From Flavobacterium sp. UBA7680 (GTDB lineage: Bacteria; Bacteroidota; Bacteroidia; Flavobacteriales; Flavobacteriaceae): a stretch of DNA of 64,000 nucleotides. This document shows, piece after piece, positions 49,799 to 58,623 of this stretch. The stretch is taken from positions 193,842-257,841 of the forward strand of contig NZ_DLHA01000050.1 of assembly GCF_002482975.1 (NCBI RefSeq), written 5' to 3'. The notes under the pieces were generated by a model. It saw only the letters and a program-made list of their open reading frames with translations, ran no database searches and was not told the origin of the DNA. The position numbers were made by a program, and so were the translations under genes. The first letter of the stretch is position 1, and every line of letters begins with the position of its first letter.

Positions 49799-50407
49799 AT
49801 GAGTATGACCCCAAACCTACAAATTGAGCTTAGACGTTTTATTTCTTCTAACGTTGTTTCAAAACTAAATAAATTTTATTTTGAAAATGATGCACTCCTG
49901 ATAAAGGGAATTGATGTTTCGATTGGTACAGTTTTAATGGGTCTCTACAATAAGGCTGAAGAATCAGGGTTTTATAAAGAAGTTGTCTCACTAATTGAAG
50001 ATAATTCCGGATTTTACCAGGAAGTCGATTTTACTTCAGGCAGAATTTTATCAGTCGACGACTGTTATCGTTTAGAAGGAAATCCACTCCTAAAAGAAAT
50101 TTTCGCCAATAAAAAAGGCAGAATTTCTGAAATGATTTCAAACGAAGTCGGAATCAAAAGCGAAACGGCCCGCGAAATACTTAACTTCTCTGCACTACTT
50201 GTAGTCTCTTATCTTAAAAATAATATCCAATTACTAGACAGTTTAAAATTACTGTTAGAAGAACAAAAAAGAGACATCTTAAACAGCATTCAGCCAGGAA
50301 TCAAAATCATCTTAGGATTTTCATGTTACGAAACTGTTGAAGACAAAAATCAAAACATCGGAAGATCAATCTTTACACTTTTCGGACATAACTTTTTCAG
50401 TTTCTGA
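49799..50407 (+). CDS. DUF937-type protein
   Basis: This 202-aa soluble protein starts MSMTPNLQIELRRFISSNVVSKLNKFYFENDALLIKGIDVSIGTVLMGLYNKAEESGFYKEVVSLIEDNS and has GRISEMISNEVGIKSETAREILNFSALLVVSYLKNN. The repeated 'L..F..S....l..GL...A.s.' helices and the SEMISNEVGIKSETAREILNFSALLVV unit are those of DUF937 (YidB-like) proteins. It has no signal. The role is unknown. A bidirectional terminator-like stem lies at 50414-50442 between it and the converging pseudouridine synthase gene. Confidence 0.75.
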   Translation: MSMTPNLQIELRRFISSNVVSKLNKFYFENDALLIKGIDVSIGTVLMGLYNKAEESGFYKEVVSLIEDNSGFYQEVDFTSGRILSVDDCYRLEGNPLLKEIFANKKGRISEMISNEVGIKSETAREILNFSALLVVSYLKNNIQLLDSLKLLLEEQKRDILNSIQPGIKIILGFSCYETVEDKNQNIGRSIFTLFGHNFFSF

Positions 50408-50413
50408 ATAAAA

Positions 50414-50442
50414 AAAATCCCATTTTACAAAGTAAAACAGGA
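50414..50442. terminator. Bidirectional terminator between convergent genes
   Basis: AATCC, ATTTTAC / GTAAAA and GGATT form a stem with A and T runs on both sides. Confidence 0.65.
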
Positions 50443-50480
50443 TTCTAATGTATTTGATATTTAATTTGAAAGTTTAGTTT

Positions 50481-51389
50481 CTATGAATTTTTCAAATTAA
50501 TAATTTCCTGATCTGTCAAAAAGCGCCAGTTTCCTCTAGGAAGATTCTTCTTAGTTAAGCCAGCAAAAGCAACGCGGTCAATACGTAAAACATCATAATT
50601 AAAGTGTTCGAAAATAGCACGAACCACTTTTACATTCGATGATTTTAGTTTAAGGCCAACTTCACTTTTCGCTTCTTTTTCAATATAGCTAACTTCTTCA
50701 ACAAACACACGGTGTCCGTCAAGAACTAAGCCTTTACTGATTTTTTCTAAATCCTCAAATTTCAAATTCTTATCTAAAGAAACCTGATAAATTTTAGAAG
50801 ATTTTTGATTCGGTAAAGTAAACTTACGAATCATGTCAGTATCGTTAGTGAACAATAACAATCCAGTTGTATTTTTGTCCATTCTTCCCACCGCAGCAAT
50901 TTTTGAATTGGTAGAACCACGTACTAGTTCCAGAACGTTACGGTATTCCTGACCTTCATCAAGTGCAGTAGTAAAGTTTTTAGGCTTGTTTAATAAGATA
51001 TATTCTTTCTTTTCTGGAGTCAAAGTAACCCCATCAAAGTTTACAACATCATTCAATTTTACTAAATAACCCATTTCAGTAACCGGAACGCCATTTACTT
51101 TCACGTTTCCAGACTGAATATATATATCCGCATCACGACGAGAACAAACCCCAGAATTTGAGATATATTTGTTCAAACGAATTTCGTCAGAAGCCTTTTG
51201 TCTCTTTGCCGGCTGATTTTGTTTTTTAATTTTTTCAGCTGCTGCTTCCTTCGCTGCTGTAACTTCAGGTTTCGCTTTTTTAGGCCCTTGCGCACGCTTA
51301 GCCATAGGAGGTTTTGGCTTGCTTGAGTTTGATCTTGAGCTATTTGGTCTAGATCCGCCTCTTTTATTATTGCCTTCCTTATTGTTCAT
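50481..51389 (-). CDS. RsuA/RluB-family rRNA pseudouridine synthase
   Basis: This 302-aa protein has a basic, low-complexity N-terminus rich in Asn, Arg, Ser and Lys (residues 1-67), then an S4 RNA-binding domain (EIRLNKYISNSGVCSRRDADIYIQSGNVKVNGVPV). The catalytic domain follows, with GRMDKNTTGLLLFTND, where the Asp is the catalytic nucleophile. Typical end motifs such as IRRIFEHFNYDVLRIDRVAFAGLTKKNLPRGNWRFL are present. It modifies uridine in rRNA, of the RluB/RsuA type. The low-complexity extension is a common Bacteroidota feature and probably binds RNA. Confidence 0.92.
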   Translation of the reverse strand: MNNKEGNNKRGGSRPNSSRSNSSKPKPPMAKRAQGPKKAKPEVTAAKEAAAEKIKKQNQPAKRQKASDEIRLNKYISNSGVCSRRDADIYIQSGNVKVNGVPVTEMGYLVKLNDVVNFDGVTLTPEKKEYILLNKPKNFTTALDEGQEYRNVLELVRGSTNSKIAAVGRMDKNTTGLLLFTNDTDMIRKFTLPNQKSSKIYQVSLDKNLKFEDLEKISKGLVLDGHRVFVEEVSYIEKEAKSEVGLKLKSSNVKVVRAIFEHFNYDVLRIDRVAFAGLTKKNLPRGNWRFLTDQEIINLKNS

Positions 51390-51732
51390 AAATTCTGTAA
51401 TTTGTGCAAAGATAGTTTTTTCCTGCTAATAAATCTTAAGTTCAATGTTCTTAGATTGATAGCATTCGATTTTAAGATGATTTGAAGCAGCACAATTGGC
51501 TTTTTTTGAGGCATTGGTTCCCGCTTTTCGTTCCAATCTTTTATTTTTTAAAGAAAAAAATAAAAGGATTTCCACTGCAATCGGGGCTAGAATTTAAACA
51601 ATAGGCTTTTTTTAAACATTTAGTTATTACACAAAGCCACTCAAAGCCAGCACAAAGAGGACAAAAGAAAAATCGGCAAAAATTAAAATAACCAGCGAAA
51701 ACCCGTTAAACCTGTAAAATCAGCGGGCCAAC
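51390..51732. repeat. Gene-free stretch with a REP-like element (51509-51591)
   Basis: The element reads GAGGCATTGGTTCCCGCTTT, TCGTTCCAATC, an AT hairpin (TTTTATTTTTTAAAG with AAAAAATAAAAGG), and ATTTCCACTGCAATCGGGGCT. It has the same build as 1911-1995 and looks like a dispersed REP. Short CAAAGCCACTCAAAGCC-type units follow. No gene is seen. Confidence 0.75.
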
Positions 51733-52689
51733 CTAAAATGTAGAAATCAATTCACGTCCGTGCCATAAAACACTCGGATTAATCAAAACAATGCAAAAAA
51801 CTCCCGAAACAATCAAAAACTTCAAGACATTATGCAGTAATAAAAATTGCTCTTTAGAATTGGATCTCCATAAATAAACAAGGAAAAAAAGCAAAACCAT
51901 AAAACACACATAAAAGTAAATATCCATATAACCAACATCATAAACATTCACCAAAATATAAACCGGAATTACCGTTAAAAACGTCAAAACCGTAATAATT
52001 TGTTTAGAAACCTTTTCGTTGTATGTAATTGGAATAGTATGATAATCATTGGCCAAATCACCTTTCAAATTCTCCAAATCCTTTATCATTTCCCGAATCA
52101 AAAGCAATAAAAACAAAAACATCGCGTGTGCCGAAATTACCGCAAAATGACTTCTGTGATTCTCAATTTCTTCAAAAGAAATCGAATTATAGAAATACAA
52201 TAAAATTGCAAAAAACGGAATTACAGCCATAAATGCTGCAGTCAAATTTCCAACAATTGGATATTTCTTAATTTTATGAGAGTAAAACCAAATCAGGAAA
52301 ATATAAGCCGAAAAGAATAAAAAAGCACGCCAGGAAACAATCGAAGCCATTAAAACTGCCAGGAAATTTAAACTGAAATAAACCGTCAGTTTTGTTTTCT
52401 GACTCACCAATCGATCCAGCATTGATTTGTTAGGACGATTAATTAAATCTTTCTGACTGTCGTAAAAATTATTGATAATATAACCCGAAGCAATCGTAAT
52501 CGCCGAAGCAAATACAATCAAAAACAAATAAAAATCCAGCAATATATCCAACGCTCTTTTTTCTGGAGCCAAAATAAAAATCGCCGATAAATATTGGGCT
52601 AGAACAATAATAGGAATATTGTAGCCGCGTACCACAGAAAACAAACTAACAATTTTCATAACTAAAAGTTTGTGCTGTCTGCTTAACAT
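51733..52689 (-). CDS. UbiA-family prenyltransferase (geranylgeranylglycerol-phosphate-type)
   Basis: This 318-aa multi-pass enzyme has about eight helices and the first Asp-rich motif NNFYDSQKDLINRPNK (N-x3-D-x3-D). The second motif is weak (DLENLKGDLANDYHT). This pattern matches the Bacteroidota branch usually labelled geranylgeranylglycerol-phosphate geranylgeranyltransferase, which joins prenyl chains to glycerol phosphate or similar acceptors. It precedes the DUF502 gene and is near mevalonate pathway genes, consistent with isoprenoid supply. An alternative start lies ten codons in (MKIVSLFSVV). Confidence 0.85.
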   Translation of the reverse strand: MLSRQHKLLVMKIVSLFSVVRGYNIPIIVLAQYLSAIFILAPEKRALDILLDFYLFLIVFASAITIASGYIINNFYDSQKDLINRPNKSMLDRLVSQKTKLTVYFSLNFLAVLMASIVSWRAFLFFSAYIFLIWFYSHKIKKYPIVGNLTAAFMAVIPFFAILLYFYNSISFEEIENHRSHFAVISAHAMFLFLLLLIREMIKDLENLKGDLANDYHTIPITYNEKVSKQIITVLTFLTVIPVYILVNVYDVGYMDIYFYVCFMVLLFFLVYLWRSNSKEQFLLLHNVLKFLIVSGVFCIVLINPSVLWHGRELISTF

Positions 52690-52750
52690 AAATTATTGTG
52701 GTGTTGGATTAGATTAAGGGAAGTTAAAGGATATTTTTGAAACCTGAAAT

Positions 52751-53341
52751 TTAGAGTTTGTTTTTTAACAATTCTTTAGAGCCAAAACCTAGTTTTCGAA
52801 TGCAGGCCAAAGCTTCTTTTTGTGTCATATCAATTTCTTTAATGTCTTTTTTTTCTACAAAACAAACCGAACCACTCCACGGATTTGGTGCATCTGGAAT
52901 AAAAACAGTAAAGTTGTTTTCATTTATTTGTTCTATTAAAAAGGCAAATTGCCAGCCGGCATCTGTAGGAACTAAAATAACTTTTAAATCTTCTTTCGAT
53001 TCAAGTCCCATAATATTTTCATTCATGCTTTTCATAAATGAATATCCGGGAACAAAACTTAAAACGCCATTCTCTAATTTATGAATGAGCTTTTTTGCTC
53101 CGGCAGTTCTGGCCAGTAAACCCGCTGTAAAACAAATAAGAATTAAGATTATAGTGCCAACAAGTTCCTGAAGTGCAATTCCTAAAACATGTACTCTCGG
53201 TAGGAAATTTACAAGCGGAAGCGTGACTTTTTGAATGATACCGTATCCTTTTTCAAGAATAATAAGCAGTACAACCAAAGGTGCCAAAAACAGAATTCCT
53301 CCTAAAAAAGTTGCTCTAATTATTTTTAAAATGCTTTTCAT
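52751..53341 (-). CDS. DUF502 membrane protein
   Basis: This 196-aa protein has two N-terminal helices (about 8-30 and 55-80) and the DUF502 blocks ATFLGGILFLAPLVVLLIILEKGYGIIQKV, GTIILILICFTAGLLARTAGAKKLIHKLENGVLSFVPGYSFMKS, and VLVPTDAGWQFAFLIEQINENNFTVFIPDAPNPWSGSVCFVEKKDI. The family has no proven function and is an inner membrane protein. It lies between the prenyltransferase and mevalonate kinase genes on the same strand. Confidence 0.9.
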   Translation of the reverse strand: MKSILKIIRATFLGGILFLAPLVVLLIILEKGYGIIQKVTLPLVNFLPRVHVLGIALQELVGTIILILICFTAGLLARTAGAKKLIHKLENGVLSFVPGYSFMKSMNENIMGLESKEDLKVILVPTDAGWQFAFLIEQINENNFTVFIPDAPNPWSGSVCFVEKKDIKEIDMTQKEALACIRKLGFGSKELLKNKL

Positions 53342-53405
53342 AATAAATAACTTTTTAGGATGAATACTTATGAAAATCTAATCAAATAATTTCGGCTTTT
53401 AAGAG

Positions 53406-54344
53406 TTAAAACTGATAAACTACTTCTAACTTATAATCTTTTAATGAGGCTTTTGCGCGTTCAAGATCTTCAGTAAAACCAAGAATATAACCGCCGCCTC
53501 CAGAACCGCAAAGTTTTAGGTAATAATCGTTTGTGTCAATTCCATTTTGCCAGATTCCGTGAAATTGTTCCGGAATCATTGGTTTGAAATTGTTTAAAAC
53601 AACTTTTGAAAGCTTTTTAGTGTTAGTAAACAAAGACTTCATGTCGCCATGTAAAAAGTTTTCTACACAAGCGTCAGTGTATTTTACGAATTGGTTTTTA
53701 AGCATGGCACGGAAACCTTTATCTTTTAGGTTTTCCATAAAAATGCTAACCATTGGAGCAGTTTCTCCAACAATTCCAGAGTCTAATAAAAACACAGCAC
53801 CTTTTCCGTCAAAACTCTGAGTCGGAATTCCGGTTGCTTCAATATTATCTTTAGAATTAATTAAAATCGGGATACTCAAATAACTGTTTAACGGATCTAA
53901 ACCAGAACTTTTTCCGTGGAAAAAACTCTCCATTTGAGAAAATATATTTTTTAACTGTAATAGTTTTTCACGGGTTAAATTCTCTAAAACTGTGATTTTG
54001 TTTGTAGCATATTTGTCATAAATAGCCGCCACAAGTGCACCGCTGCTTCCAACTCCGTATCCTTGTGGAATACTTGAATCGAAATACATTCCAGTTTCGA
54101 CATCATTTTTAAGAGCTGCTAAATCGAAAGTAACCAATTCCGGCTGTTCTGTCTGCAAAACTTCAAGATAAGCTGCAAAACTTTGTAAGCTTTTGTTTGA
54201 TGCAATTGCTTCTGCCGAAGGTTCTTCAGACTTCTTCAACGCGCCATTGTAAAAATTATAAGGAATAGAAAGTCCTTTAGAGTCGCGGATAATTCCGTAT
54301 TCTCCAAAGAGTAATATTTTTGAGTAAAATAAAGGTCCTTTCAT
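53406..54344 (-). CDS. Mevalonate kinase-like GHMP kinase
   Basis: This 312-aa protein has the GHMP kinase pattern: KILLFGEYGIIRDSKGLSIPYNF at the start and the phosphate-binding loop SIPQGYGVGSSGALVAAIYDKY. The middle holds MESFFHGKSSGLDPLNSY (catalytic Asp environment) and the end YYLKLCGSGGGGYILGFTED. The Bacteroidota mevalonate kinase branch has this short form of about 310 residues. It sits with diphosphomevalonate decarboxylase in a mevalonate cluster. No phosphomevalonate kinase, HMG-CoA synthase or HMG-CoA reductase gene is in the window, so they must be elsewhere. Confidence 0.85.
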   Translation of the reverse strand: MKGPLFYSKILLFGEYGIIRDSKGLSIPYNFYNGALKKSEEPSAEAIASNKSLQSFAAYLEVLQTEQPELVTFDLAALKNDVETGMYFDSSIPQGYGVGSSGALVAAIYDKYATNKITVLENLTREKLLQLKNIFSQMESFFHGKSSGLDPLNSYLSIPILINSKDNIEATGIPTQSFDGKGAVFLLDSGIVGETAPMVSIFMENLKDKGFRAMLKNQFVKYTDACVENFLHGDMKSLFTNTKKLSKVVLNNFKPMIPEQFHGIWQNGIDTNDYYLKLCGSGGGGYILGFTEDLERAKASLKDYKLEVVYQF

Positions 54345-54394
54345 GATTTATTTTATGTCTTTTTTTATTTTATTTGGGTCTTGTCTGGTGATTT

Positions 54395-54649
54395 TTAGCC
54401 TTTTATGTATAATCCAATAATCATCATGGCCAAAGCAAAAAACAGACCAACAAACCATTTAATCATATCATTTTTTGCATCTACAATTTCTTTCTTTACA
54501 AAATCTTTAGTCGCTATTTCGTTTTTATCTTGTCTAATTTCTTCGCTAATAGTTCTGTCAATTGCTTCAACAAATTCCTTAGCCTTACTCTCATCAAGAT
54601 TAAGTTCTTTTCTAAATAAATCGTAAAGTTTTATAGTTGCAGTATTCAT
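54395..54649 (-). CDS. Small coiled-coil membrane protein (DUF1640/CCDC90-like)
   Basis: This 84-aa protein has an N-terminal soluble helix (KLYDLFRKELNLDESKAKEFVEAIDRTIS), a coiled coil (EEIRQDKNEIATKDFVKKEIVDAKNDM) and one C-terminal membrane helix (IKWFVGLFFALAMMIIGLYIKG). This layout matches DUF1640/CCDC90-type proteins found in both bacteria and mitochondria. It lies in the mevalonate gene cluster but is unrelated in function. It is possibly expressed with the flanking genes (50- and 45-base gaps). Confidence 0.75.
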   Translation of the reverse strand: MNTATIKLYDLFRKELNLDESKAKEFVEAIDRTISEEIRQDKNEIATKDFVKKEIVDAKNDMIKWFVGLFFALAMMIIGLYIKG

Positions 54650-54694
54650 GTTCTGACTTAAAAATATGTATTATAAATATAAAGATAAGCAAAA

Positions 54695-55792
54695 TTATAA
54701 TGCAATTGCTCCGTCTCCAATTTTGTCGCAAATATACTGACGATTCTGACAAAACACAACTAATTTGTCCTGAATAAATTGTAATACTTTTTCGCTAACG
54801 TTTTCGGGATAAAGAACATGCACATTTGCACCGGCATCAAGCGTAAAACAAACCGGAATCTGAGTTTCTTGTCTAAATTTCCAGATTGCATTTATGATTT
54901 CTAATGTGTTTGGTTTCATTAAAATAAAATACGGCATCGAAGTCATCATCATGGCATGTAAAGTCAATGCTTCACTTTCGACAACTTTAATGAATTCACC
55001 TAAATTTCCGTTTTCAAAAATGGCAATTAATTTATCCAGATTTTCATGTGCCTGAGCAAAACGTCTTTCGGCATAAGGATGATTGTGCATTAAATCGTGC
55101 CCAACGGTGCTAGAAACTTGTTTTTCACCTTTGTCAACCAATAAAATAGTATCCTGATAATTCTTGAAATTCTCGTGAATCGTGTACGGAAATTCAACCC
55201 CAAATAAATCAGTGCTTCCTTCAATATTGGCCTGATTTCCCCAAACCACAACATTTCCTTTTACACTTCGGCAGGCACTTCCTGAACCTAAACGCGCTAA
55301 AAAGGAAGCTTTTTGATAAAAGTATTCATCTGTCATTTCCGGATTCAGTAATTTCTCCAAACTCATAAAATTCATTGCCAAAGCAGCCATTCCAGAAGCC
55401 GAAGATGCAATTCCTGAACTATGCGGGAATGTATTTTGTGTATCAATCGTAAAATGATAGTCTTTTAAAAATGGCAGATAAACTTCAACTCGTTCTAAAA
55501 ACTTCTGAATTTTAGGTTTGAAATCTTCTTTCGGTTTTCCTTCAAAAAGCAAATCAAAAGAAAAATTTGTCACGCTGAGCGAAGTCGAAGCGTCTCGTTT
55601 TTCAAACCCTAATTTCGTAATCGTTTTACAATTATTCAAAGTAAAACTTACCGAAGGATTTGCCGGAATCTGATTGTCTTTTTTTCCCCAATATTTAACT
55701 AATGCAATATTGCTGGGAGCGCTCCATTCAAAGTTTCCGTTTTCGATTGTTGAAGTATATGGATTTGGAATAAAATCAGCTGCTGTAAACAT
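54695..55792 (-). CDS. mvaD: Diphosphomevalonate decarboxylase
   Basis: This 365-aa GHMP-fold enzyme makes isopentenyl diphosphate from mevalonate diphosphate. Family motifs are visible: SAPSNIALVKYWGKKDNQIPANPSVSFTL near 25-53, NTFPHSSGIASSASGMAALAMNF, LARLGSGSACRSVKGNVVVWG, and CFTLDAGANVHVLYP with the catalytic Asp. The segment KRDASTSLSVTN around residues 65-76 is encoded by a copy of the CGCTGAGCGAAGTCGAAGCG repeat (55569-55597). It lies upstream of the small coiled-coil protein and mevalonate kinase genes in a likely operon. Confidence 0.93.
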   Translation of the reverse strand: MFTAADFIPNPYTSTIENGNFEWSAPSNIALVKYWGKKDNQIPANPSVSFTLNNCKTITKLGFEKRDASTSLSVTNFSFDLLFEGKPKEDFKPKIQKFLERVEVYLPFLKDYHFTIDTQNTFPHSSGIASSASGMAALAMNFMSLEKLLNPEMTDEYFYQKASFLARLGSGSACRSVKGNVVVWGNQANIEGSTDLFGVEFPYTIHENFKNYQDTILLVDKGEKQVSSTVGHDLMHNHPYAERRFAQAHENLDKLIAIFENGNLGEFIKVVESEALTLHAMMMTSMPYFILMKPNTLEIINAIWKFRQETQIPVCFTLDAGANVHVLYPENVSEKVLQFIQDKLVVFCQNRQYICDKIGDGAIAL

Positions 55793-55845
55793 GAAATATA
55801 AATTTTGGCAAAGATAGTTTTTTCACCATAATAGATAATTTTTTC

Positions 55846-55912
55846 ACCATATAAGTTATGTAAGATCTTATAAGCGGGTTTTGCTAAAATGAACTTATAT
55901 AACTTATATGGT
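55846..55912. repeat. Inverted repeat, ACCATATAAGTTAT family
   Basis: ACCATATAAGTTATGTAAG (55846-55864) and CTTATATAACTTATATGGT (55894-55912) form an inverted pair. It lies between the divergent mvaD and TspO genes. Confidence 0.85.
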
Positions 55913-55955
55913 TTAAATTTTCTTTTGACTATTTTTGGATACAAAATTTGATAAA

Positions 55956-56432
55956 ATGAACAAGACCGTAAAAATCATAATAGCTTTAATTATTTGTTTA
56001 GCAGTAGGATATTCTGCAAGTATGGTAACAAGACCAAGTGTAGAAAGCTGGTATCCAACAATTGCGAAACCAGTTTTTAATCCGCCGAATTGGATTTTTA
56101 TGCCGGTTTGGACTACACTTTATATTTTTATGGCAATTGCAGCAGCACTTGTTTGGGATAAAATAAAAGAACAAACCGAAAAGGTAAAAACAGCACTTCT
56201 TTTCTTTTTAATTCAATTAACGCTTAATGCGATTTGGTCTTATTTATTCTTCGGATTAAAAAACCCGCTTTTGGCATTAATTGAAATTGTTCTTTTATGG
56301 CTGATGATTTACGAAACGTATTTAAAATTCACCAAAATCAATAAAATCTCAGGTTATTTGTTGATCCCGTATTTAGCGTGGGTTGCATTTGCAGCGGTTT
56401 TAAATGCTAGTATTTGGTGGTTGAATAAGTAA
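55956..56432 (+). CDS. TspO/MBR-family membrane protein
   Basis: A 158-aa product from MNKTVKIIIALIICLAVGYSA at 55956; seven in-frame residues upstream are not conserved in type. It has five helices and the TspO motifs: RPSVESWYPTIAKPVFNPPNWIFMPVWTTLYIFMAIAAALVW, then LNAIWSYLFFGLKNPLLALIEIVLLWLMI, and SGYLLIPYLAWVAFAAVLNASIWWLN. TspO proteins bind tetrapyrroles and affect heme or stress metabolism. A single gene, divergent from mvaD. Confidence 0.93.
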   Translation: MNKTVKIIIALIICLAVGYSASMVTRPSVESWYPTIAKPVFNPPNWIFMPVWTTLYIFMAIAAALVWDKIKEQTEKVKTALLFFLIQLTLNAIWSYLFFGLKNPLLALIEIVLLWLMIYETYLKFTKINKISGYLLIPYLAWVAFAAVLNASIWWLNK

Positions 56433-56492
56433 AATTTTTGTTTCACGTTTTAAGTTTTTTTAGTTTCAGGTTTAATTGATACGTTTTACTTT

Positions 56493-57443
56493 ATGAATAA
56501 ATTCAAGGCTTTTGTTATTGTGTTGATTTTAATTTCGTTTAAGGGTTTTGCTTGCTTAAATGGAGATACTAAGGTTTTGAAAAATGGGGTTCAGGTTTAT
56601 ATTGACTTTAGAGGGCTTGTTCCGCATGGTCATAATTTTTTCACTAAAGAATTTCCTGAATTAATAATTGAACTTGATAAATTATATAAAAAAACGAATG
56701 ATATAGATTATCTGTCTGACAAAGGATATCTTTTAATCGTTCAAGGGAAATATCAGGAGGCTTTAAAATTATATTTAGATATTGAAAAAATAAAACCTAA
56801 CCGATATTCAACGGCTTCTAATTTGGGAACGCTGTATGAGTTGATGGGGGAAAATGAAAAGGCATATCAATGGATTGAAAAATCTATAGAGATCAATCCA
56901 AAATCTCACAAAGGATCTGAATGGTTACATTTAAGGATATTGGAAGCCAAAGTTAAGAAGATAGAAAATGTTACCGGAGAGTTTTTGATAAATGAGAGTT
57001 TTGGGAAGGATGCATTTCCAAAAACCGATTTATCTAAAAAAGAATTAGAGAAATTAGCTCAGTCTATTTATTATCAGGTTAATGAGCGAATAAGTTTTAT
57101 AAAGCCTAAAGATAAAATTATTTCTGTTTTACTTTTTGAACTTGGGAATGCCGTAAAGATAATTGGAGAAAATGAAAACGCTACAAGAATTTATAATCTT
57201 GCCAAAGAATATGGTTTTCAAGATGAATTAATTAATAGGAGGCTGACTTCTTACTTTCAAGGCAAAGTATATAATATCAAAAAAGAAAACCAGGAAAAAA
57301 ATAAGGGAGGAATTGTTAATTATCTTAATCAAATCGAAACTATTTGGATTGTTCTATCCATAATTGGGGGGATTTTATTGATTGGTTTAATTGTTATTTA
57401 TTTTCAAAGGAAGAATTTGAAAAAAATATTAAAGATTAGATAA
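56493..57443 (+). CDS. TPR membrane protein, hypothetical
   Basis: This 316-aa protein has an N-terminal signal or anchor (FKAFVIVLILISFKGFACL, with a Cys that could be lipidated). The middle has TPR-like repeats: DYLSDKGYLLIVQGKYQEALKLYLDIEKIKPNRYSTASNLGTLYELMGENEKAYQWIEKSIEINPKSHKG. A helical segment follows, with a C-terminal membrane helix (about 288-308, TIWIVLSIIGGILLIGLIVIYF) and a basic tail. The TPR part is probably periplasmic. It is a single gene and its role is unknown. Confidence 0.75.
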   Translation: MNKFKAFVIVLILISFKGFACLNGDTKVLKNGVQVYIDFRGLVPHGHNFFTKEFPELIIELDKLYKKTNDIDYLSDKGYLLIVQGKYQEALKLYLDIEKIKPNRYSTASNLGTLYELMGENEKAYQWIEKSIEINPKSHKGSEWLHLRILEAKVKKIENVTGEFLINESFGKDAFPKTDLSKKELEKLAQSIYYQVNERISFIKPKDKIISVLLFELGNAVKIIGENENATRIYNLAKEYGFQDELINRRLTSYFQGKVYNIKKENQEKNKGGIVNYLNQIETIWIVLSIIGGILLIGLIVIYFQRKNLKKILKIR

Positions 57444-57459
57444 TTAAGTTTTTAAACTT

Positions 57460-58623
57460 CTAATTAGATTGTTTTAATTTTCGAAATTCTAAAGGATTAA
57501 TGCCTTCATGTCGGCTGAAATATCTCGAAAGATTTTTAATATCAGTATATCCGCAAACATCTGAAATTTCAGTAATAGATAATTCCGTTTCGATTAAAAG
57601 CTGTTTGACTTGTTTGATTCGGAGTGTGTTGATTTCGTCAAGAATACTTCGTTTTAAAACCAATTGAAATCTTTTTTCCAGAACTCTTCGGGATAATGCC
57701 GTTGCATTTACAACATCGTCTACAGATATTCTTTCTTTATAATTGTAATAGATAAAATGCAGCGCTTTGCTTATTTCTTTGTCATTTACAGCCAGAAAAT
57801 CAGTTGATCTTCGAGTAATTATCTGTAAATGTTCGACCTGAATATCGTTATAAACACCATTTTTATTCGTCATCATTTTATCAAGAAGCTGGGCAGTTTC
57901 AAAACCTGCTTTTTCAGTATTTAAAGAAATACTCGATAAAGGCGGATCAGATAGATTGCAAATACTCAAATCGTTGTCGACGCCAAGTACAGAAACTTGT
58001 TCAGGAACATTAATTCCAACCGCTTTGCAAGCTTCAGTAACATGTTGTCCCTGATTATCATCGCAAGTCATAATGGCGATAGGCTTTGGTAACGCCTTAA
58101 GCCAATCTGCCAATTGCGATTCTTTATAACTCCACAACGGCGGAGTTTCTTCTTTTTGATGTTGGTAGATATGAACATTAAAATTGAATTCTGCTGCTTT
58201 TTCGCAAAAACCTTCACATCTTTCACGCGACCAAACAATATTATCGAAACCATAAAATCCAAAGTTTTTAAACCCTTTTTCGATAAAGTAAGAAGCCGCC
58301 ATTTGTCCCGTTTCTTTATAAAGTCCGGTAATATTCGGGATTCCAACAAAACGTTCATTTGTGTCTTGCGCAATAATTGGAATGTCTAATGAAAGTAGTT
58401 TTTCGAATACTTGTTCATTTTCAATTTGGGCAATAATTCCATTTGCACCCCAGGTTTTTGCCCACGAAATCGCGTTTTTTAATTCCTTTTTATTTCCGCT
58501 TACAATTGGAATTCTACAAAAGTTAAACGGACCAAATAGTCGGGAATACTTCGCAATTCCGTTTAAAAGCCCTCGTCCATATTCTTCAGAAAAGTTAACT
58601 AATAGCAATACTTTCGGTATCAT
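57460..58623 (-). CDS. XylR-like regulator (LacI-type sensor plus AraC HTH)
   Basis: This 387-aa protein combines a LacI/periplasmic-binding-type sensor (about residues 1-270: VLLLVNFSEEYGRGLLNGIAKYSRLFGPF, GANGIIAQIENEQVFEKLLSLDIPIIAQDT, VLGVDNDLSICNLSDPPLSSISLNTEKAGFETAQLLDKMM) with a C-terminal AraC-type helix-turn-helix (about 285-385: VDDVVNATALSRRVLEKRFQLVLKRSILDEINTLR and LSITEISDVCGYTDIKNLSRYFSRHEGINPLEFRKL). This is the XylR domain order. It is divergent from the GH2 gene and likely controls that cluster. The perfect palindrome at 58935-58956 is a candidate binding site. Confidence 0.92.
   Translation of the reverse strand: MIPKVLLLVNFSEEYGRGLLNGIAKYSRLFGPFNFCRIPIVSGNKKELKNAISWAKTWGANGIIAQIENEQVFEKLLSLDIPIIAQDTNERFVGIPNITGLYKETGQMAASYFIEKGFKNFGFYGFDNIVWSRERCEGFCEKAAEFNFNVHIYQHQKEETPPLWSYKESQLADWLKALPKPIAIMTCDDNQGQHVTEACKAVGINVPEQVSVLGVDNDLSICNLSDPPLSSISLNTEKAGFETAQLLDKMMTNKNGVYNDIQVEHLQIITRRSTDFLAVNDKEISKALHFIYYNYKERISVDDVVNATALSRRVLEKRFQLVLKRSILDEINTLRIKQVKQLLIETELSITEISDVCGYTDIKNLSRYFSRHEGINPLEFRKLKQSN

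Noticed and set aside
53406..55792. A complete mevalonate pathway operon
   Set aside because: Only the kinase and decarboxylase genes are present. Phosphomevalonate kinase, HMG-CoA synthase and HMG-CoA reductase are not in the window.
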